Below, one piece after another: positions 23,339 to 37,100 of a stretch of 64,000 nucleotides of DNA; position 1 is the stretch's first letter, and each line of letters begins with the position of its first letter. The stretch comes from Hirundichthys speculiger (taxonomy: Eukaryota > Chordata > Actinopteri > Beloniformes > Exocoetidae), in contig JAGFBZ010001926.1 of the NCBI GenBank assembly GCA_018398805.1, forward strand, positions 62,001 to 126,000. The letters are read 5' to 3'. Both the position numbers and the translations under genes were made by a program. The notes beneath the pieces were generated by a model. That model did not search any database. It saw only the letters and a list, made by a program, of their open reading frames with translations, and was not told the origin of the DNA.

Positions 23339-26300
23339 CTATTTTGAATAATCCATATTTTCATAAATATCATCAACGTGATCCAAACTTCGGCCCGTTT
23401 CCTGTGTTGGTCCCTGCAAAGACAGAAAAGAGGTCACATCAAGGTTAGGCTTAGTTATTACTGTTGTTGTTTTAAAGACCCAAATGACTTTTCCAAATGT
23501 CTTCTTCATTTATTAAAACCAATTAATACAAATATACAGTACCTGATAATTAACATAGACAGGTTCATCAATGACTTTCTGTTCGGGAACTTTAACCTCT
23601 TCTTTACAAGATTCCTCACTAAAAAAGGGAAAATACAAATTCCTGTTTTGATTCCAATTTGAGAATTGGCTGATCAGAAATGTGACATTGCCTTTTGAGT
23701 TAACAACATATTTTGACAAATACTACAAAAATATCAACAGAGTTCTGTCAAAACCCTAGTTCTTTGACATAGATGATGTAATGAAATGTATGTCATAAAT
23801 TATAAAGCAAACCTTTTGGGTGGGTTTGATGATGCTTTGCTAAAGTTCACGTAATATTTAGATTCCTCCCGATTGAGAGTTTCTGACCTATAATGATAAA
23901 AAAAAAGCTGTGAGCTTACCAATGAAAAGGTTCTACTTTAAATACATCTATACACTCTGCTACTTGATTCTTACTGCCTTAAAACCAGACTTTGCAGCAA
24001 AATAATTTCCAACCACATGAGGAAGCCCCTGGCTCTGCAAGCATAAGTGCTGCCAAAGATCCGCACTATGGTCTAGTTTTTGGTGGTATAATTTTAGTGA
24101 CACAAACAACACAAACGAAAGTGAGTTCCCTACATTGACTAAAACCATAAACCACACTTAAGGGAAGAACGGGTGTGGTGTCTACACTAATGCAGACTCT
24201 GCACTGGTCTGTTGTGTTGAAGAGGAAGCTCATTCATGTTCATGACCTGGAGCTGCCACTGAAAGAATGAGTTGTGGATACAAGCAGCTGAAAATATCCA
24301 ACAATTTGGACTGGATGGACTCTTTCTAGAGAGAGAGTGAAGAGATCTGCCTAGAAATAGAGGAGAGACATTGCTCCTCCACATCGAGAGGACGCAGCCG
24401 TCTGGATAAGATACCCAGTCCCCTGGATGCACCCTTCCTGGGGAGGTGTTGCAGGCATGTCTGCCCGGGCAAAGGCCCCAGGTAGACGCAGGACATACTG
24501 AAATACATTAGCTGCCTCTAGAGATCTGGGCCTCTTTCTTCGGGCAGCTACCCCTGAAATCTTAACTTATATAAGTGGAGGATAATGGATGTATGCATGT
24601 ATGGATACATCAATATTTTCCACATCACACAAGTGGTTATACTCAGTACATATGCCATTCTTATCTTTTTGAACTTTTCTGGAAACTACAAAAACGTACA
24701 CACATGCACCACTGACTTTTGCATCACAAGTGGCCGATACCCTCATATTATGGAGCAGGCAGGATGACAACTGATTCTAAAACATTTATTCTCACCTGCT
24801 GCTTAGGTTTAGTATTAAATTAAAATAGCTTTTTAGGGTAAATACAGGATTAACATAACTTCCACAGTACTCACAAACTCTCAGTATTTGTTTCATTGAG
24901 GCTCCGTTGGTTGAGCTACATATAATATGTAACAATGCTTTCCAAAAAAGATAAAAAGATCAAATAATTCTTTGGAGAATGGGCTGGTTTAGGACATCAC
25001 CATAATCACTCGGGAAATGAAAATACATCTGCTGCTTAGAACATTCAATTCACAAAAAACCCTCAAACGTGTTATTACCTCTTGCGTTTTACGAAAATGA
25101 TCATTCCAATGATAGAAATGATCAGGAGGGCCGGAATTAGTATACCGATGATCAGGTAGATGCTTAGGCTTTTGTTTTTATCCACATCAATGGTTGAAGT
25201 TGCTGTGTAAAAGTAATCCATTTAGTTAAACAAACTGAATTGCAGTTTTTGACATAATACATGTCTAAGTTTTTTAGGAGAATGATAACTATTTGACTTA
25301 CTTGTGGTTTCATCTGTGGATTCTGTGACGGTTGTAGAATCTGTTAGGGAAAAACAAGAAAAGATAAAAAAAGCTTATGATATTTTTCATATTGTTTATA
25401 CCAAGTCCTCTAATCAGCTGTGGAAAAGAAGACTTTCCATGGGAATCTGTTCTCTCTGCTTCTCAACGTGCAGATTTAGAAAACTTGGACTTGTGACCAC
25501 ACTCACCGGTTTGCAACATAGACTACCATCAAGGGATAACAAGATTTCAAAATTGAGAGAACAATTTACAAACTGACAAAATGGATTCATGTGGAGCTCA
25601 GTTTGATTTTTCTTTTGTTTTGTTGTTTTTTTTTTTTCCTTTTAATTATGTTTTTTATGGATGTGCATCAAATGTTTGTTTCATGCATGAATTCTGCTTT
25701 TTTTGCACTAAACAGGATGGTTTTTGAAGTGTTCCCCCATCACGTTGAGATTCCCAGTAAATAAGCCAAGAAAAGTGCATGAAATTCTTAGTTCTAAAGT
25801 TAATGGATAATTTTTATTAATAAATTTTGTCTAGTATAGTATTGCCAGGATTGCCAGGATGCATGTGCAAGTTTTAGGTTTTTTTTTTAAATTGCCATTT
25901 TCTTTGATTAGGATTTAATATTATAATTTTAGTTAATGATATTTGCTCAAGGTCATGCCCTGGGTCTCTGTAAAGCGCCTAGAGACAATTTCCATTGTAA
26001 TAAACGCAATACAAATAAAATTGAATTGAACTGAATTTAAAATTTCATTTTGATCTGATATGTTTACTGTTGCCATGAGTTTCTATTTTTAAAAATTCAA
26101 TCATATTTCTCTTAACCTTAAAAACTTTTAGTGTCTGCCCTTATCAAGTAGTTTATATCTTTAAGTTACTTAAAAACAAAAGTAGCTTATTGGCAGCTCT
26201 AACACACCTCTTAAATGCAATGTGTCAGTCCTTTTATGGAATTATTGGAAAAGTAATTGACTTGTTCTTTTTTTGCCATTTGTTCTGTGTCCATTAGCAC

Positions 26301-27111
26301 AGAAAACAACATAAATCGTGGCTTGAGGTTTTTTGTGACTAATTCCTGCTTTGGAGTGAGGCTGGACTGAGCTCTGACATACTGTGATAGTAAACTTAGA
26401 AGTAGCAATCAAATAAAAGCAAACTGAATAATAAATACTTTTAAAAAATCTTACCTGATTTTTGAGTGACTTCTTGAACATCTCCATCTGGCCATGAGGG
26501 AGAAACATGAAAAGGACTTACTTAAAGCATCTGTACTTAATCATATAAGTGTAGTTAAAATGATAATGTGCTTCAGTGAAATTCTCACCTTTTAAAAAAA
26601 TGGAGACATTGTCTTTTTTGAAACTGTAGTTGTTGCCATTTCCAGAAACACGCACATACATAAATTTTACAGGATCCGTTATATTTTGGATCTGCAGAGA
26701 GCAGTTTCCACTGGCTTTATCTCCGATGAGTTTTGTCTTTTTTTTGTAACCTCTGATCCACACAGGTGTCATTTGGGTGAAAAACAAATGCATACTTGTC
26801 TTTATCATTCTTACTGCATTCGCTCTTGCCTTTTATTTTCCAGTAAACTTGAACAGCTTCAGTGTGGTATCGTTCTGGATACCTAAATGTGCATGGTATG
26901 GTTACGTCTGAGCCTCTTGTAACATTTAAACGTCTTTCAACGTGTATGGTCCAGTCATCACCTGAGTTCAAAACCAAGCAAAAATCAAAAATTGCATATC
27001 TTATTGTAGCTGAATTTAAAGGAAACTCACTAGCCCCATATGTCACCTACCTTGAGAGTATGAGACCAGAATCAATATCACACTGAGAGATAACAGGTTC
27101 TGCAGTTCCAT
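23339..27111 (-). CDS. Siglec-like receptor 3: single V domain, membrane segment, tail with YVN/YEN motifs; one apparent frameshift
   Basis: Minus-strand exons: 27051-27111 (signal peptide), 26589-26961 (V-set), 26455-26487, 25302-25340 (Thr/Ser stalk), 25079-25202 (membrane helix), 23813-23887, 23543-23618, 23339-23413. With one base removed from the A8 run in the V exon (about 26737-26744) every junction is in phase, and the product is about 284 residues. The V domain has VTIPCTF, GNCSLQI and FMYVRVSG, keeping an Arg at the sialic-acid position. The tail carries YYVNF, VYVNY and IYENM. The YxN repeats suit Grb2 binding, and YENM also fits the PI3K p85 YxxM motif. There is no classic ITIM. 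A 27-nt in-frame cassette (24875-24901) with usable splice sites could be an alternative tail exon. The frameshift is either an assembly error in a homopolymer or a real inactivating change. Confidence 0.8.
24185..24560 (+). mobile_element. LINE 3' coding fragment in a Siglec-like intron
   Basis: Plus-strand reading gives LLLHIERTQPSG and LPGEVLQACLPGQRP, a decayed form of the C-terminal zone common in fish LINE ORF2 proteins (HVERSQLRWFGH...). Stops and frame changes are present. It lies in the intron between the membrane exon and the tail exons of Siglec-like receptor 3. Confidence 0.65.
25620..26040 (+). mobile_element. LINE/SINE 3' tail in a Siglec-like intron
   Basis: It ends 'gggtctctgtaaagcgcct' then 'agagacaatttccattgtaa' and '(aattgaa)n', the typical 3' end of fish L2-type retroelements. 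A related tail lies at 29395-29475. A poly-T run is at 25626-25638. Confidence 0.65.
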
Positions 27112-30100
27112 CTGACACAAAAAGACATATTTACTTACATTAACAGTCAGAAACCTAGCTCAATTTCACAACTGTATCTATCACATCTATTCATTAAAAT
27201 CCTGAATGTATTCTCTCATTTACGACATAAAGTAAATACTCACAGTGAGACAGACCAGAGGAGGATGTGCTTCGTTCAGCTTCTCAGTATTTATCAGACC
27301 CAAACAGAGCAGTAAAAATTCTTGGGTGTATTTCACAAGAGTTTTCACACATGTGCTGAAATCAAAAAAAAAAAAAAAAAAAAGGAAGTTTAGACGTAAG
27401 ACAAAAGTGAAAACCAACTAGAATATAACCACTGGGGTTTAAAGTGTGCTTTTTAAACACATGCTGAATCAGAATAATGCTTAATTGTAATGACAAATGC
27501 AATTGTCTCTTATATTCTGATTGATACTTAGAGTTTAGAAATAAACTTAACACTGCTCTGAGCAACTGACAACTCTGTTATTTGGTTGTTGTTTTTTTTT
27601 TTAACACTTCTCAAAGCAGCTCAGTTTCCGATATGAAGAAACTGTGAACTCCTTTGAAACATAGTTAATTAACATTTTGCAACCCAGTAACACCCTTCCA
27701 CAAGAACTCTACAGTTTTATCAAGTTGGATTATGGACTCCTATTAAAAATAAAAATAAAAACTTAAAAAGTACTAAATTCACTCGTCGCATTTCCATTAC
27801 TGTTCAAGGATATTTCAAAATGTTGATAGAATTTAACTGCAGAACATCTTCGTTTCTCAACATGACTGTCATGAGGGAAAGTTGTGCTTTTATGCAGGAA
27901 GAGGGAATTCAAAACTGTAGGATATCTGACACAAATTTTGAAGAGTTATGTGAGACAGTAACTCCTCTTCTTGCACCAGCCTCATCTTGCCCAAGGCAGC
28001 AGTTCCTGCGAAAAAGCGAATGTGATTCTTTTTGGTCTGTCATGTGACCTGCAGATGCAAAGGAAAAACTGAATGTTTCCATTGGAATCTTCCAAAATAA
28101 TCCTTTTTTTGAATTTCCAATCACTATGACAATGCTTTGTATGGTACTCTGAAAATTTTGTAAAATTAACATGTTTCCATTGGAAGTGTTGTCTGTTTAC
28201 AAAGAAAGTTTGATAACGAAAACACAACTACTGTTATGTTCAAGTTACATGCTCACTAGAATTTACTGAAATATACATAGTTCAGTAACTTTGTTTATGT
28301 GTTGACAGGCAAGTATTTAGTACACTGAAGTAGCCTATAAGCAATGTCATATGAGCCTAATTTCAACAGTTATATTGTTGCCTATGCATTGTTTTCTTAA
28401 GGTCCCATCACAGCCCCATCGGTTGGTGGGTGTGGCAGGTGTCCTTTGTGAGGTAACGAGTGTTGGATGTGTGTCACCCTTCTTCACAAACCTCAACATT
28501 GTCCCTAGTATGACAAGAAATACAGCATATAAGCAGATTATTAAAATTTGTTTTGGTAAATAACACAACGCAATGAACATAAATAGTAACCTTCAGAGAT
28601 TAAAATGCAATTAATGCAAATACAACTACAACTAATAATAACATTTCTATTTGATTTTTTTTATACTCAAGTTGCCTACTTGTTTTTTTCCTTTTGCACT
28701 TACAGGTTCTATTTTCTTTTTATGAATCAAATTCACGAGATGGCGACATTTCACCTCCATAGCCAAAATCTCTAGTGATAGTAGAATAAACCAGCGCCCA
28801 CATATGGCCATGAACTGGTCAGTTACCACTCTTATCTCTTTAATGTTGTCTGAGAGTGCGAGGAATTAACACAAGACGCTGATTAAATGCTAATAAGGGC
28901 GAGTGGAAGATATTACCTTCAGTCCACATCTAGACAGAATCCTCCTCACTTCTCTCTCATAATTAGGTCAGTTGAAGACACAACGTTTTTATTTATTTAT
29001 TTATTTATTTCATTTCAGCAACATACTCAGCCTTCAAGTGCAGAAAGAGCCTTCTCTTGTTTTGTTTTCTTTTTTCTTTTACTCATACTTTGTGGTTTGG
29101 TCGCCATCTCTTCATCATCATCAACCTGTCGGTGCATCTGACCGCTGATTGGTCAGATGGTGTGTCAATCATCATTGTGGCGATGTGTGCGCGTGTCAAA
29201 TTATACTTCACTTTTTTAGAAAGTTTGTCTCCTCCCGTGAATTGGGGGCTCCTCATGTGCGCAGGGGCGGTGCTTAAATAAAAAAAATAAAAGCTAAATA
29301 AATAAAAGCTAAACCATGTTGATGACTAACATAGTTGGAACTACATGGGTAGGATGCAAGTGTTTCCTAAAGCATTTTCTAAAACAGAGCGGTCATGCTC
29401 TGGGTCTCTGTAAAGCACCTATGACAACTTTCATTGGAATAGACGCTACACAAATAAAACATTTAATTGGATTGAATTAAAACCAAAGCTCGAAACACGA
29501 TGCTGGTAACAATCCATCAGTAAAGTGATTCCCAAAACTATTATTTGAACTAACATTTGCAAACACTGTTGTTAATTTGTGCCTTTGGAGCAACAGATTT
29601 CAAACTGTGTTTAGAAACTTAGCTCCTTGTTGCTACGTCATTGATGGCAGAAGACGTCAGAGGCAGTTTGTAAAAGTAAGGAAGCTGACAATGGAAGTAC
29701 ACATGTAGAGTAACACGTATCTCAGTCAAAAAGATGTTTTAAGGAAAAAAATGTATGTTGATAATGTTCAATATTGTTTTTAATGTGTTTCCTCTTTGGT
29801 TGCATCCATTGATTACTATCACTTGGGTCCTTTACATAAGTACAACACTGGTAGACTATAAGCACTCCAAATGGCACAATGTAATACTAGTCATGAGTGT
29901 TTTTTTGTTTGGTGTAAACTGGTAGTGGTTGGTCCTGTGGTGGTAGGTGTGGGTACATGGGCTGCAGTGTGGTTAGGCGGCAGTTTTTGGCTTCATTTTT
30001 GCTAAAAGAAAAAAAAAAAAAAAAAAAACAATAGCACAGTGAAAGAAGTTATATCTTGTTGTTTGACAAAGGTTGCATTTGTCCAACAGTAATGCCCACT

Positions 30101-30640
30101 ATGATTAGATGACTTTGCTCATGGCTATACACTGCTATTGAGTCTTCACCAAATAGTTCAGTGAGTACTTTACAGTAAATCCTTTGGTTTTGTTATAAGG
30201 AAGAAATGAGACTTGCATCACTGCTGAAAGAGGAAGTAGAGGAGATGCAGAAAGTGAAGGCAGTAGTGGTGCCAGCGGTCACTGGAGCACCAGCTGTGAT
30301 CTCACAGTTGGTTTAGTTTCTGAGTGGCCACATTTTCTTTCTTTTTTTTAAACATATGGATTCTTGACCTCGTCACCTAAAAGGTAAAATAAATTGCATT
30401 TCAATTTAGAAACAAACTGAGCCTAACTTTTAAATACTCACTACATTATAAATTATTTTTGGTATCGTTGTAACTCTCCTTTCTTGCTTGATCTTGCATC
30501 CAACATAATTTTAAGAGAGAAAAATTCGTAATGATACGCAACATATGTTTAAAAAACAAACAAACACATAGTTAATAACGCTGGAGGATCAATTAAATTG
30601 TTTCTGTTTCATCAAATCGCAGTATTTAAACTCTTTTGAG
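27112..30640. other. Intergenic between Siglec-like gene 3 and the TBC gene
   Basis: It contains the 5' flank of Siglec-like gene 3, which is partly duplicated at 20180-20560. It also holds poly-A/T runs (27361-27382, 30007-30028), a TTTA repeat at about 28985-29010 and an L2-type 3' tail at 29395-29475 ('gggtctctgtaaagcacct'). I see no coding exon. Confidence 0.5.
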
Positions 30641-31158
30641 GAGCCTGTTCCATGAAGCCACTAGATGGAGGGAGCGCGACATTTTTGCGTTCATGTCAGT
30701 GGACTTGGATCTTGACCGGATTTCACCTGGAATGTGGGCCAAACTCGGGTCTTAAAGGTGCAGTCATGTGACTCCCAGCAGGCTGAATGTGAGCTCAACA
30801 GAGTCCCGGAAATGTTTCCTGAAACTCATTTGAGAGCCTTGGTCGTCCCGAGCGGCCCAGCCGTGCTGGAAGGAGTCGGTCTTTACTGATTACTGGTGTG
30901 TACGCGCAGGGACGCAGTCCTGGGAAGAGACGCGTTGTTTGGGGAGTAAAATGGAGCGCGCCTGACAAACTTTACTTCACCTGTGTCGGGTGTGATCGAA
31001 AAGGAAAGCTGCTGACACGCATGGAAGCTCGGAATAAGACTGACGGGAAGCCTCGGCAGGCGGCAGGAGGACAGCTGTCGGATGTCCGCTGTCGGAGGAG
31101 GGTAGCAGCGGTGAACTCTCCTGCCCTGTCAGCCGCGCGGCTCTCCTTACCTGGAGTC
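30640..31158 (+). promoter_or_regulatory. GC-rich promoter and 5' UTR of the TBC gene
   Basis: CpG content rises sharply compared with the AT-rich surroundings and continues to the first coding exon. I see no TATA box, as expected for a housekeeping CpG promoter. An upstream in-frame ATG at 30898 exists, but the start at 31159 is preferred because the protein then begins at a family-like segment. Confidence 0.55.
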
Positions 31159-34100
31159 ATGGACGCAGAGGGGAGGGTCGATGAGACTCGACTGAGGATG
31201 CATATCTTCAAGAACGGTCTATCATCCATCTATACATGCACATATTGAGCAAATGCATGATTCAGACTCCGTAGTTGACAGCAAGTTGAAAGTGTTTACA
31301 TGATGACTTTTATCCATGCAGCCCTGCAGGCTTTCAGCAGTAATCCTGGTGTCACAATAGGCCGAAAGGAAATCTTAAATAGACTAACCTTTAGCAATAT
31401 CATGACTGTGCTAATGCAGTGGATTTCATGTTTGTGCCCCTCTTTAATGACAAATGTGGGCAGAGAGAACAGCCTGTTGAGCAGCTGGAAGTGCAGCTCC
31501 AACTTCTCACATTTATAGTGTATTTTCTCCGTTGCACTATCCCGCATGATTAAATAGGCTTATAGGAAGAGCAATTACTCAAACACATACTGGAGTAAAA
31601 TGTTACACCTTTTTAACCAACATAAGGGTGAAAGCTCATTAATAGGAGATAATGTTCTTATTTTAATTGAGTCAAACTTTCATGCATTCAAAGCATTTTG
31701 ATACTAATATTCATTTACTTCTTGTTAAATACAGTTTTGAATGGAGAATCTCACTCAAGGAACTTTCACACTTTGATAATCGATACTGTAATTTAAGGAA
31801 ACATATTTTCAATACTCCTTTCATGGCTGCACACTGTAAATAATTCAACATATTTTTTTTTTTTTTATCACTGGGTGTTTTCAGAAGATGAGTTGCGAGC
31901 ATGTAATCTGTGCAGACCAAGACTAAGTCAAGTGATGCTTTGCCTCAGGACTTTAGCCGTCTCACAATCAATCTATTCTCCAATAAAGTCCAACATTTCA
32001 TTTGTACATCAGATTCCCTGAGGTAAAGAGCTCCAGCGTGACTACTGAGATAACAACAACACATGCTTACATAACTGGTGGGGTCTCTGAGAATAAGTGG
32101 AAAGAAATCACATGAGGTTCAAAAGTTAGACAAAAAAAGAGATGCTACTGTGCAATATAAAGATGCATCTGGGTGGTTTTCCTGGTGTGGCTTCGTTACT
32201 GGTAGAGTGTGAGTCAGACATCCTGATCGAATGCAGTCAGAGCGTGCTATCAGTGTGCATGAAGGGTCAATACAGAGTCCTCCGCCTGGCAAAGCATCAC
32301 ATGTCCATGAGCAGGAATGTCAAAACTCACCCGCCTTTGCTGTGGCCCGCTGACCTTTATGCTCATTCCACCCCACACAGATGGGGCAACAAGAGATTAA
32401 AGAGCGTACAGGGCAAAATATTACATAAACCATCAAAATCCTCGTCTCAAAATCCATTCCAAGTTCACAAATATCTGGATTGACTGTGTTTGGACAAATA
32501 CTTGCTACTCTGTTGAAAAGCTCTTCTTCTATTCATGCGCATGATTTACAGGGGGTCTTTTTTTTAGGGGTCTGGTGGTGTCTAAGTGAAGGATAATACT
32601 GCACATTAAGCTGCTAGTTTGGAAACAGAGTTACAATTCATTACACTGATCTCTTTAAATGATCCGATGGTCTTCCGTCCCTGTCTAGGTGGCGTTTCTC
32701 CATCTGAGCGAGGCCTTGTGTGGCGTTTCCTGTTCGGGATGTACCCCTGCTGCTCGACTGCTTTAGAGCGTTCTCTGCTGCAGGAGCAGTTGTTCATGCG
32801 TTACCGGGTTATGAAGAGAAAGTGGCAGCAGTTTCTTCCCTCAGCACTGCGGATATATCTGAACGGCACGGATGGTAAAGGTCCAAACAAAAACACTGCA
32901 CAATCTCTGGTGTTACTCTGAAGCATCTTATTGATCTCCTCTTTTCTTCCCTTTGTCCTTTTATTTTTCTTCCTAAAAAAAAAAAAAAAAAAAAAAATCT
33001 ATGACCATATGATTCCAGCTAAGCTGATTGAAGCTGTCCGGTACTTTGACCAGCGGGAAAGACAGCAGCAGGCCCAGTATGAGTCTGAGGAGGTCAGGGA
33101 CAGACTGGCTTTCTTGGAGCTTCAAGCACAGGTCAGACCTGTCAAATATGTCAATATACTCCTCATCTATAAATTCAGCTTCCATCCACTAGAGTGTGCA
33201 TGCAAGTTTGTTTTCACTACGCATTAGTTAGTGACCAATTCACCAATAAAACAGTTGGGCCTCATCGAAGCACCAGGTAGATCCCACTCAGTGTCCATGA
33301 AGGCACACACAGCCGTGGGGCTACCATGGAGGCTGTGGACGAACCCACATGGGACCCTGATTTGCAGCCCACTTTTAAACCTGTTAAAGCCCTAGAATGC
33401 TGACTGGGTTGCTGTCTTAGTTCTCTTAACGCTTGGTTTCTCTTAATATTTTGGGTTTTTTTTTTTTTCCTCTCTTAAGAAATGTTTGTTTTATGTGGGA
33501 AGGATGGGGACATGACATGTGAGAATTTAGTTTCGTTTAACAAAGTTAATTTTTCTTTCTTTATTTTTTTCTTTTGCTAATTTATTTGACCTCTTCTTTG
33601 ACAAGAGTGTGTACAATTATCAGCAGCTGATAGCAAAACTTCCCCTGAAACGTTTTGATCGGAAAGTGCGACCCAGCAATAAATATGCAATGGCCATGAC
33701 GTACAATTTCAAGTGAGTTTCATTGAATGATGTCAGATGACAAAATTGAAGCACAAATCGGCTCCCTTCACACCTACAGATCCAGTGGCTCTGGTATACC
33801 CAGAAGAGGAGTTTTTGATCCTGGTTTGGATCCAGTTATCCCCTCTGAGAGAAGAGTCTCAGCAAGCTAGTAGATGAAGCTGTTGGAGTGATTTCAGAGA
33901 TGAAAGGGGTCTCTTCCAACATCACTAAAACAGGAAATGAGAGATTATGTTTTGTTATTAATGGTGTTAGAAACCTCATATCAGAAGTAAGATGCATTCA
34001 AGCTCTGTGCTGGTCTGGTAACACTTTAAATACACTTTATTGTCTTTCATTTGTCATCTGTCTGTTTCTCAACATTTCCCTCCTGATGACAGATATTATT

Positions 34101-37100
34101 TGAGCGGGTCACCTTTGACCTCGAGGAGCTGCGGGAAGCCATACGAATCATTGACAAGGATGTGCCCCGAACCAACAGAGACCTGAGCTACTACCAGTGA
34201 GTTACTGTCAACCAGTCTTGTTTTTGCAGTACTGAAACTCAGTGGGACTTTCAGTTTTGAGTGGATGAAAGATTTACTCTTCCAGTCTTTTAGGTTTCAG
34301 GTTACAATTAACTCATTACCACTAAAACCACGCTGTTGTTCATAGAAGGGGATTTTGTCTGAGCTTTAAATCTTAAAGTCATGCAAATTTTCAAGTGAAT
34401 TGGTGTGCCATTTTATGATTTGAAATGAGTTACAGCACCAGCGAAAAGTCTGGATACACTAAATTCAATTGAAAGAGCAGGTTGTATCCAACCTTTTTCC
34501 TGGTAATGTACAGCCGTCTGTTTACAGGGTATAGTGATCATTTTGTCAACATAAAGACCTGTAGTCTCCATGAAACTGATCTTGCTTACTAGTAATTCCA
34601 CTAATCATTCATGTGTGTCTGCAGGGATGAAGGTTTAGGCAATCTGTTGGTGTTGAGAGATATCCTCATCACTTATGCTGCTTTTCATCCAGGTAAACAG
34701 AATCATCACGCTTTCAGTAAAATAACTAAGACCCCCAAGGCAGAAAAAGTTGGGACGATGTGGAATATGGGAGAAAAAAAAAACTGTTTTTACATTTACT
34801 TTGACTTTTGTACAGTAGACTTTTCTTTAGACGTTATTTCATTTTCTTTCTCATCAGCAGCTTCATTTTTCTTGTTAATATGATACATTATTTTTGGGCA
34901 CATTCCAAAAAAGTTGAGACAGTAAAAATCTCACCGCTTTGTTATGTTACTATTTCTATTCCCACAGCTCTTAAAGGACTTCCGGGCACTGAAGATACAG
35001 AGCGATGAAGTGTTTCACTTATTATTTTGTCCCATTATTCCTACACGTTTGAAGCTGTGCAAAACTACACCACTGTCTCCACGCATTCTCTGCTGGGGAC
35101 AGGATGAAGGTGTGGTCTTCGAGAAATATGCACTATTCTGCATCTAGGCTGCCATCACAGAAGTGTACGTGACCTTTTCTAAAGGAACGTGTTCAAAATA
35201 TAACATCACAGACCCTGGCTTTTGGACTTATTATTTTTTTTGTAATCTTTGGTCAGGATCACACAGTGCCCATTTCTTCCAAAAAAGATTAGGAGTACTA
35301 ACTTCACTAAAATAGTTCTTTTACCAAAATACATATTTCAACTATGTGATGGTCCATTCCTGATGCCTCTTTATGTTGTCTGTTGGCATCAGGAGAATGA
35401 AACATTATCTATTTTTTCCCCCCAAAACTTCCTCATTTGCACTGACTTGTTCTTATGCAAAATATTTTTCCTGTGTCCTAGAAACCTGCAAATGCAAATG
35501 CAAAAAAGATAATGCATGTACATACAGTGCCATGGAAAAGTATTTTCCCCCTTCCTGATTTCTTTTTTTTGTGTGTGTGTGTGTTTGTCACATGTAGATG
35601 TTTCAGATCATCATAACAAATGTCATGTGTTTTTCTTCATGTTCTGACTTGGACTAGTGTTCTCCAGTTACATTTGCATGTTTGGAAATGAAACACACTG
35701 CTATTATTTTGAACACAACTGAAGTTCAGAAGAAAATCCTTTAAATATTTTGACCTCGTACTGTCTGCACTTTAATAAAAGTTGTATTTTTTTTTTTTAA
35801 GTTTATATAATATTCTGTTTAATTTATTTATTTTTGCATTTTCCATATTCGACCCAACCTTTTCAGAATTGTGGTTATAAATCAGACAGGCCTAGAGTTT
35901 CCTTTATTCTGAGGTTTACAGATATGCCCTGTCTGTCTCCACTGTTGCTGCAGAGGTGAGTTATGCTCAGGGAATGAACGACCTCTGCAGCCGCTTCCTG
36001 GAGGTTCTTGACTCTGAGGTCGACACTTTCTGGAGTTTTTCTTGCTACATGGAGAAGTTTTCCAGGGATTTCAGGGCTGACGGGTTGCACAGGAAAATAG
36101 GTGAGAAAAGTTAGACGTGTTAGATTCTCCAATCTCTTTAGCTGCTTTCCTGTGTTTCCTCAGCTGCGTCAGAGCTTTTGCTGGTAGTTCTTTCTGTTTA
36201 AGGTTCTACTTCCTTCTACTGCCTTCTTAAAGTTCACGCTGAATCATTATATTGTGTGACCTGCTTGTGCACATCTGTATTAACTCTTGTTATGGCGTAA
36301 TTCTTTGAATGAAACTATCTTCTTTTGCAGCTTTTTTTTAGTGTTGCTAAACCTCATTGGTTTTTCACTAAAAAGCTCTTCTGATCTCAGTTTTATAAAG
36401 TTATTCTTACCTCTTTGTTGTCCGTAAAGCTTTACATTTCTTCTTTTTTCTTTCTTAAATCTGGAATATGGGCTGTTTTGTTGTTTTATCCAACAACTCA
36501 CATATTTGCAAAGGAAATGTTGAAAGGATAAATAATTCTGAATTACATATTGGTGCATAAGGTATAGCATAGTAAATGTTTCACCTTAAAGACACTTAGG
36601 ACCTCTAGTGGTAAAAACATGTTATTTTTTTTCCTTCAGGCCTTTCAGAAGAGTATAAAAGAAAAACCAAATTTTCTCCAGATTCAGGATAAAAGACCCG
36701 CTGAATGCATTAAGAAATGAACTAAATATGCTTGAAATGATAGTTTTTAATCAACAAATGAATTAATTGAAGCGTTGTGTTGAACATCTTTTAGAACTAG
36801 AAGCAGCTCTGTTGAAGGAACTGGACCCTCCACTTTATGCTCATTTGATGAAAGACAACATGGAGAGTTTCACATTCTGCCACAGGTAGATCTTTAGAAC
36901 AACTCTGTATATTTTTACATGGCTTAGTAGATTTCAAAAAACAGTTTTCTGTGTGTGTATATGTGTTACTCCTCCTTTTAAGGTGGCTACTGCTGGGTTT
37001 CCAAAGGGAGTTTGAACACAGTGATGCACTACGCTTGTTTGAGATCCTGAGTTGTGACCACCTGGAGCTCATCTCTCAGCAAGTCGACCGCGCCCGATAT

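Noticed and set aside
30898..31248. A 116-codon open frame over the TBC promoter as a separate gene
   Set aside because: Its end coincides with TBC exon 1, which splices in phase at 31216. The upstream part is GC-rich 5' UTR with no family resemblance.
32931..33227. A poly-K-containing frame around TBC exon 3
   Set aside because: The Lys run is an intronic A-tract. Only 33019-33131 is exon, and the rest reads through introns.
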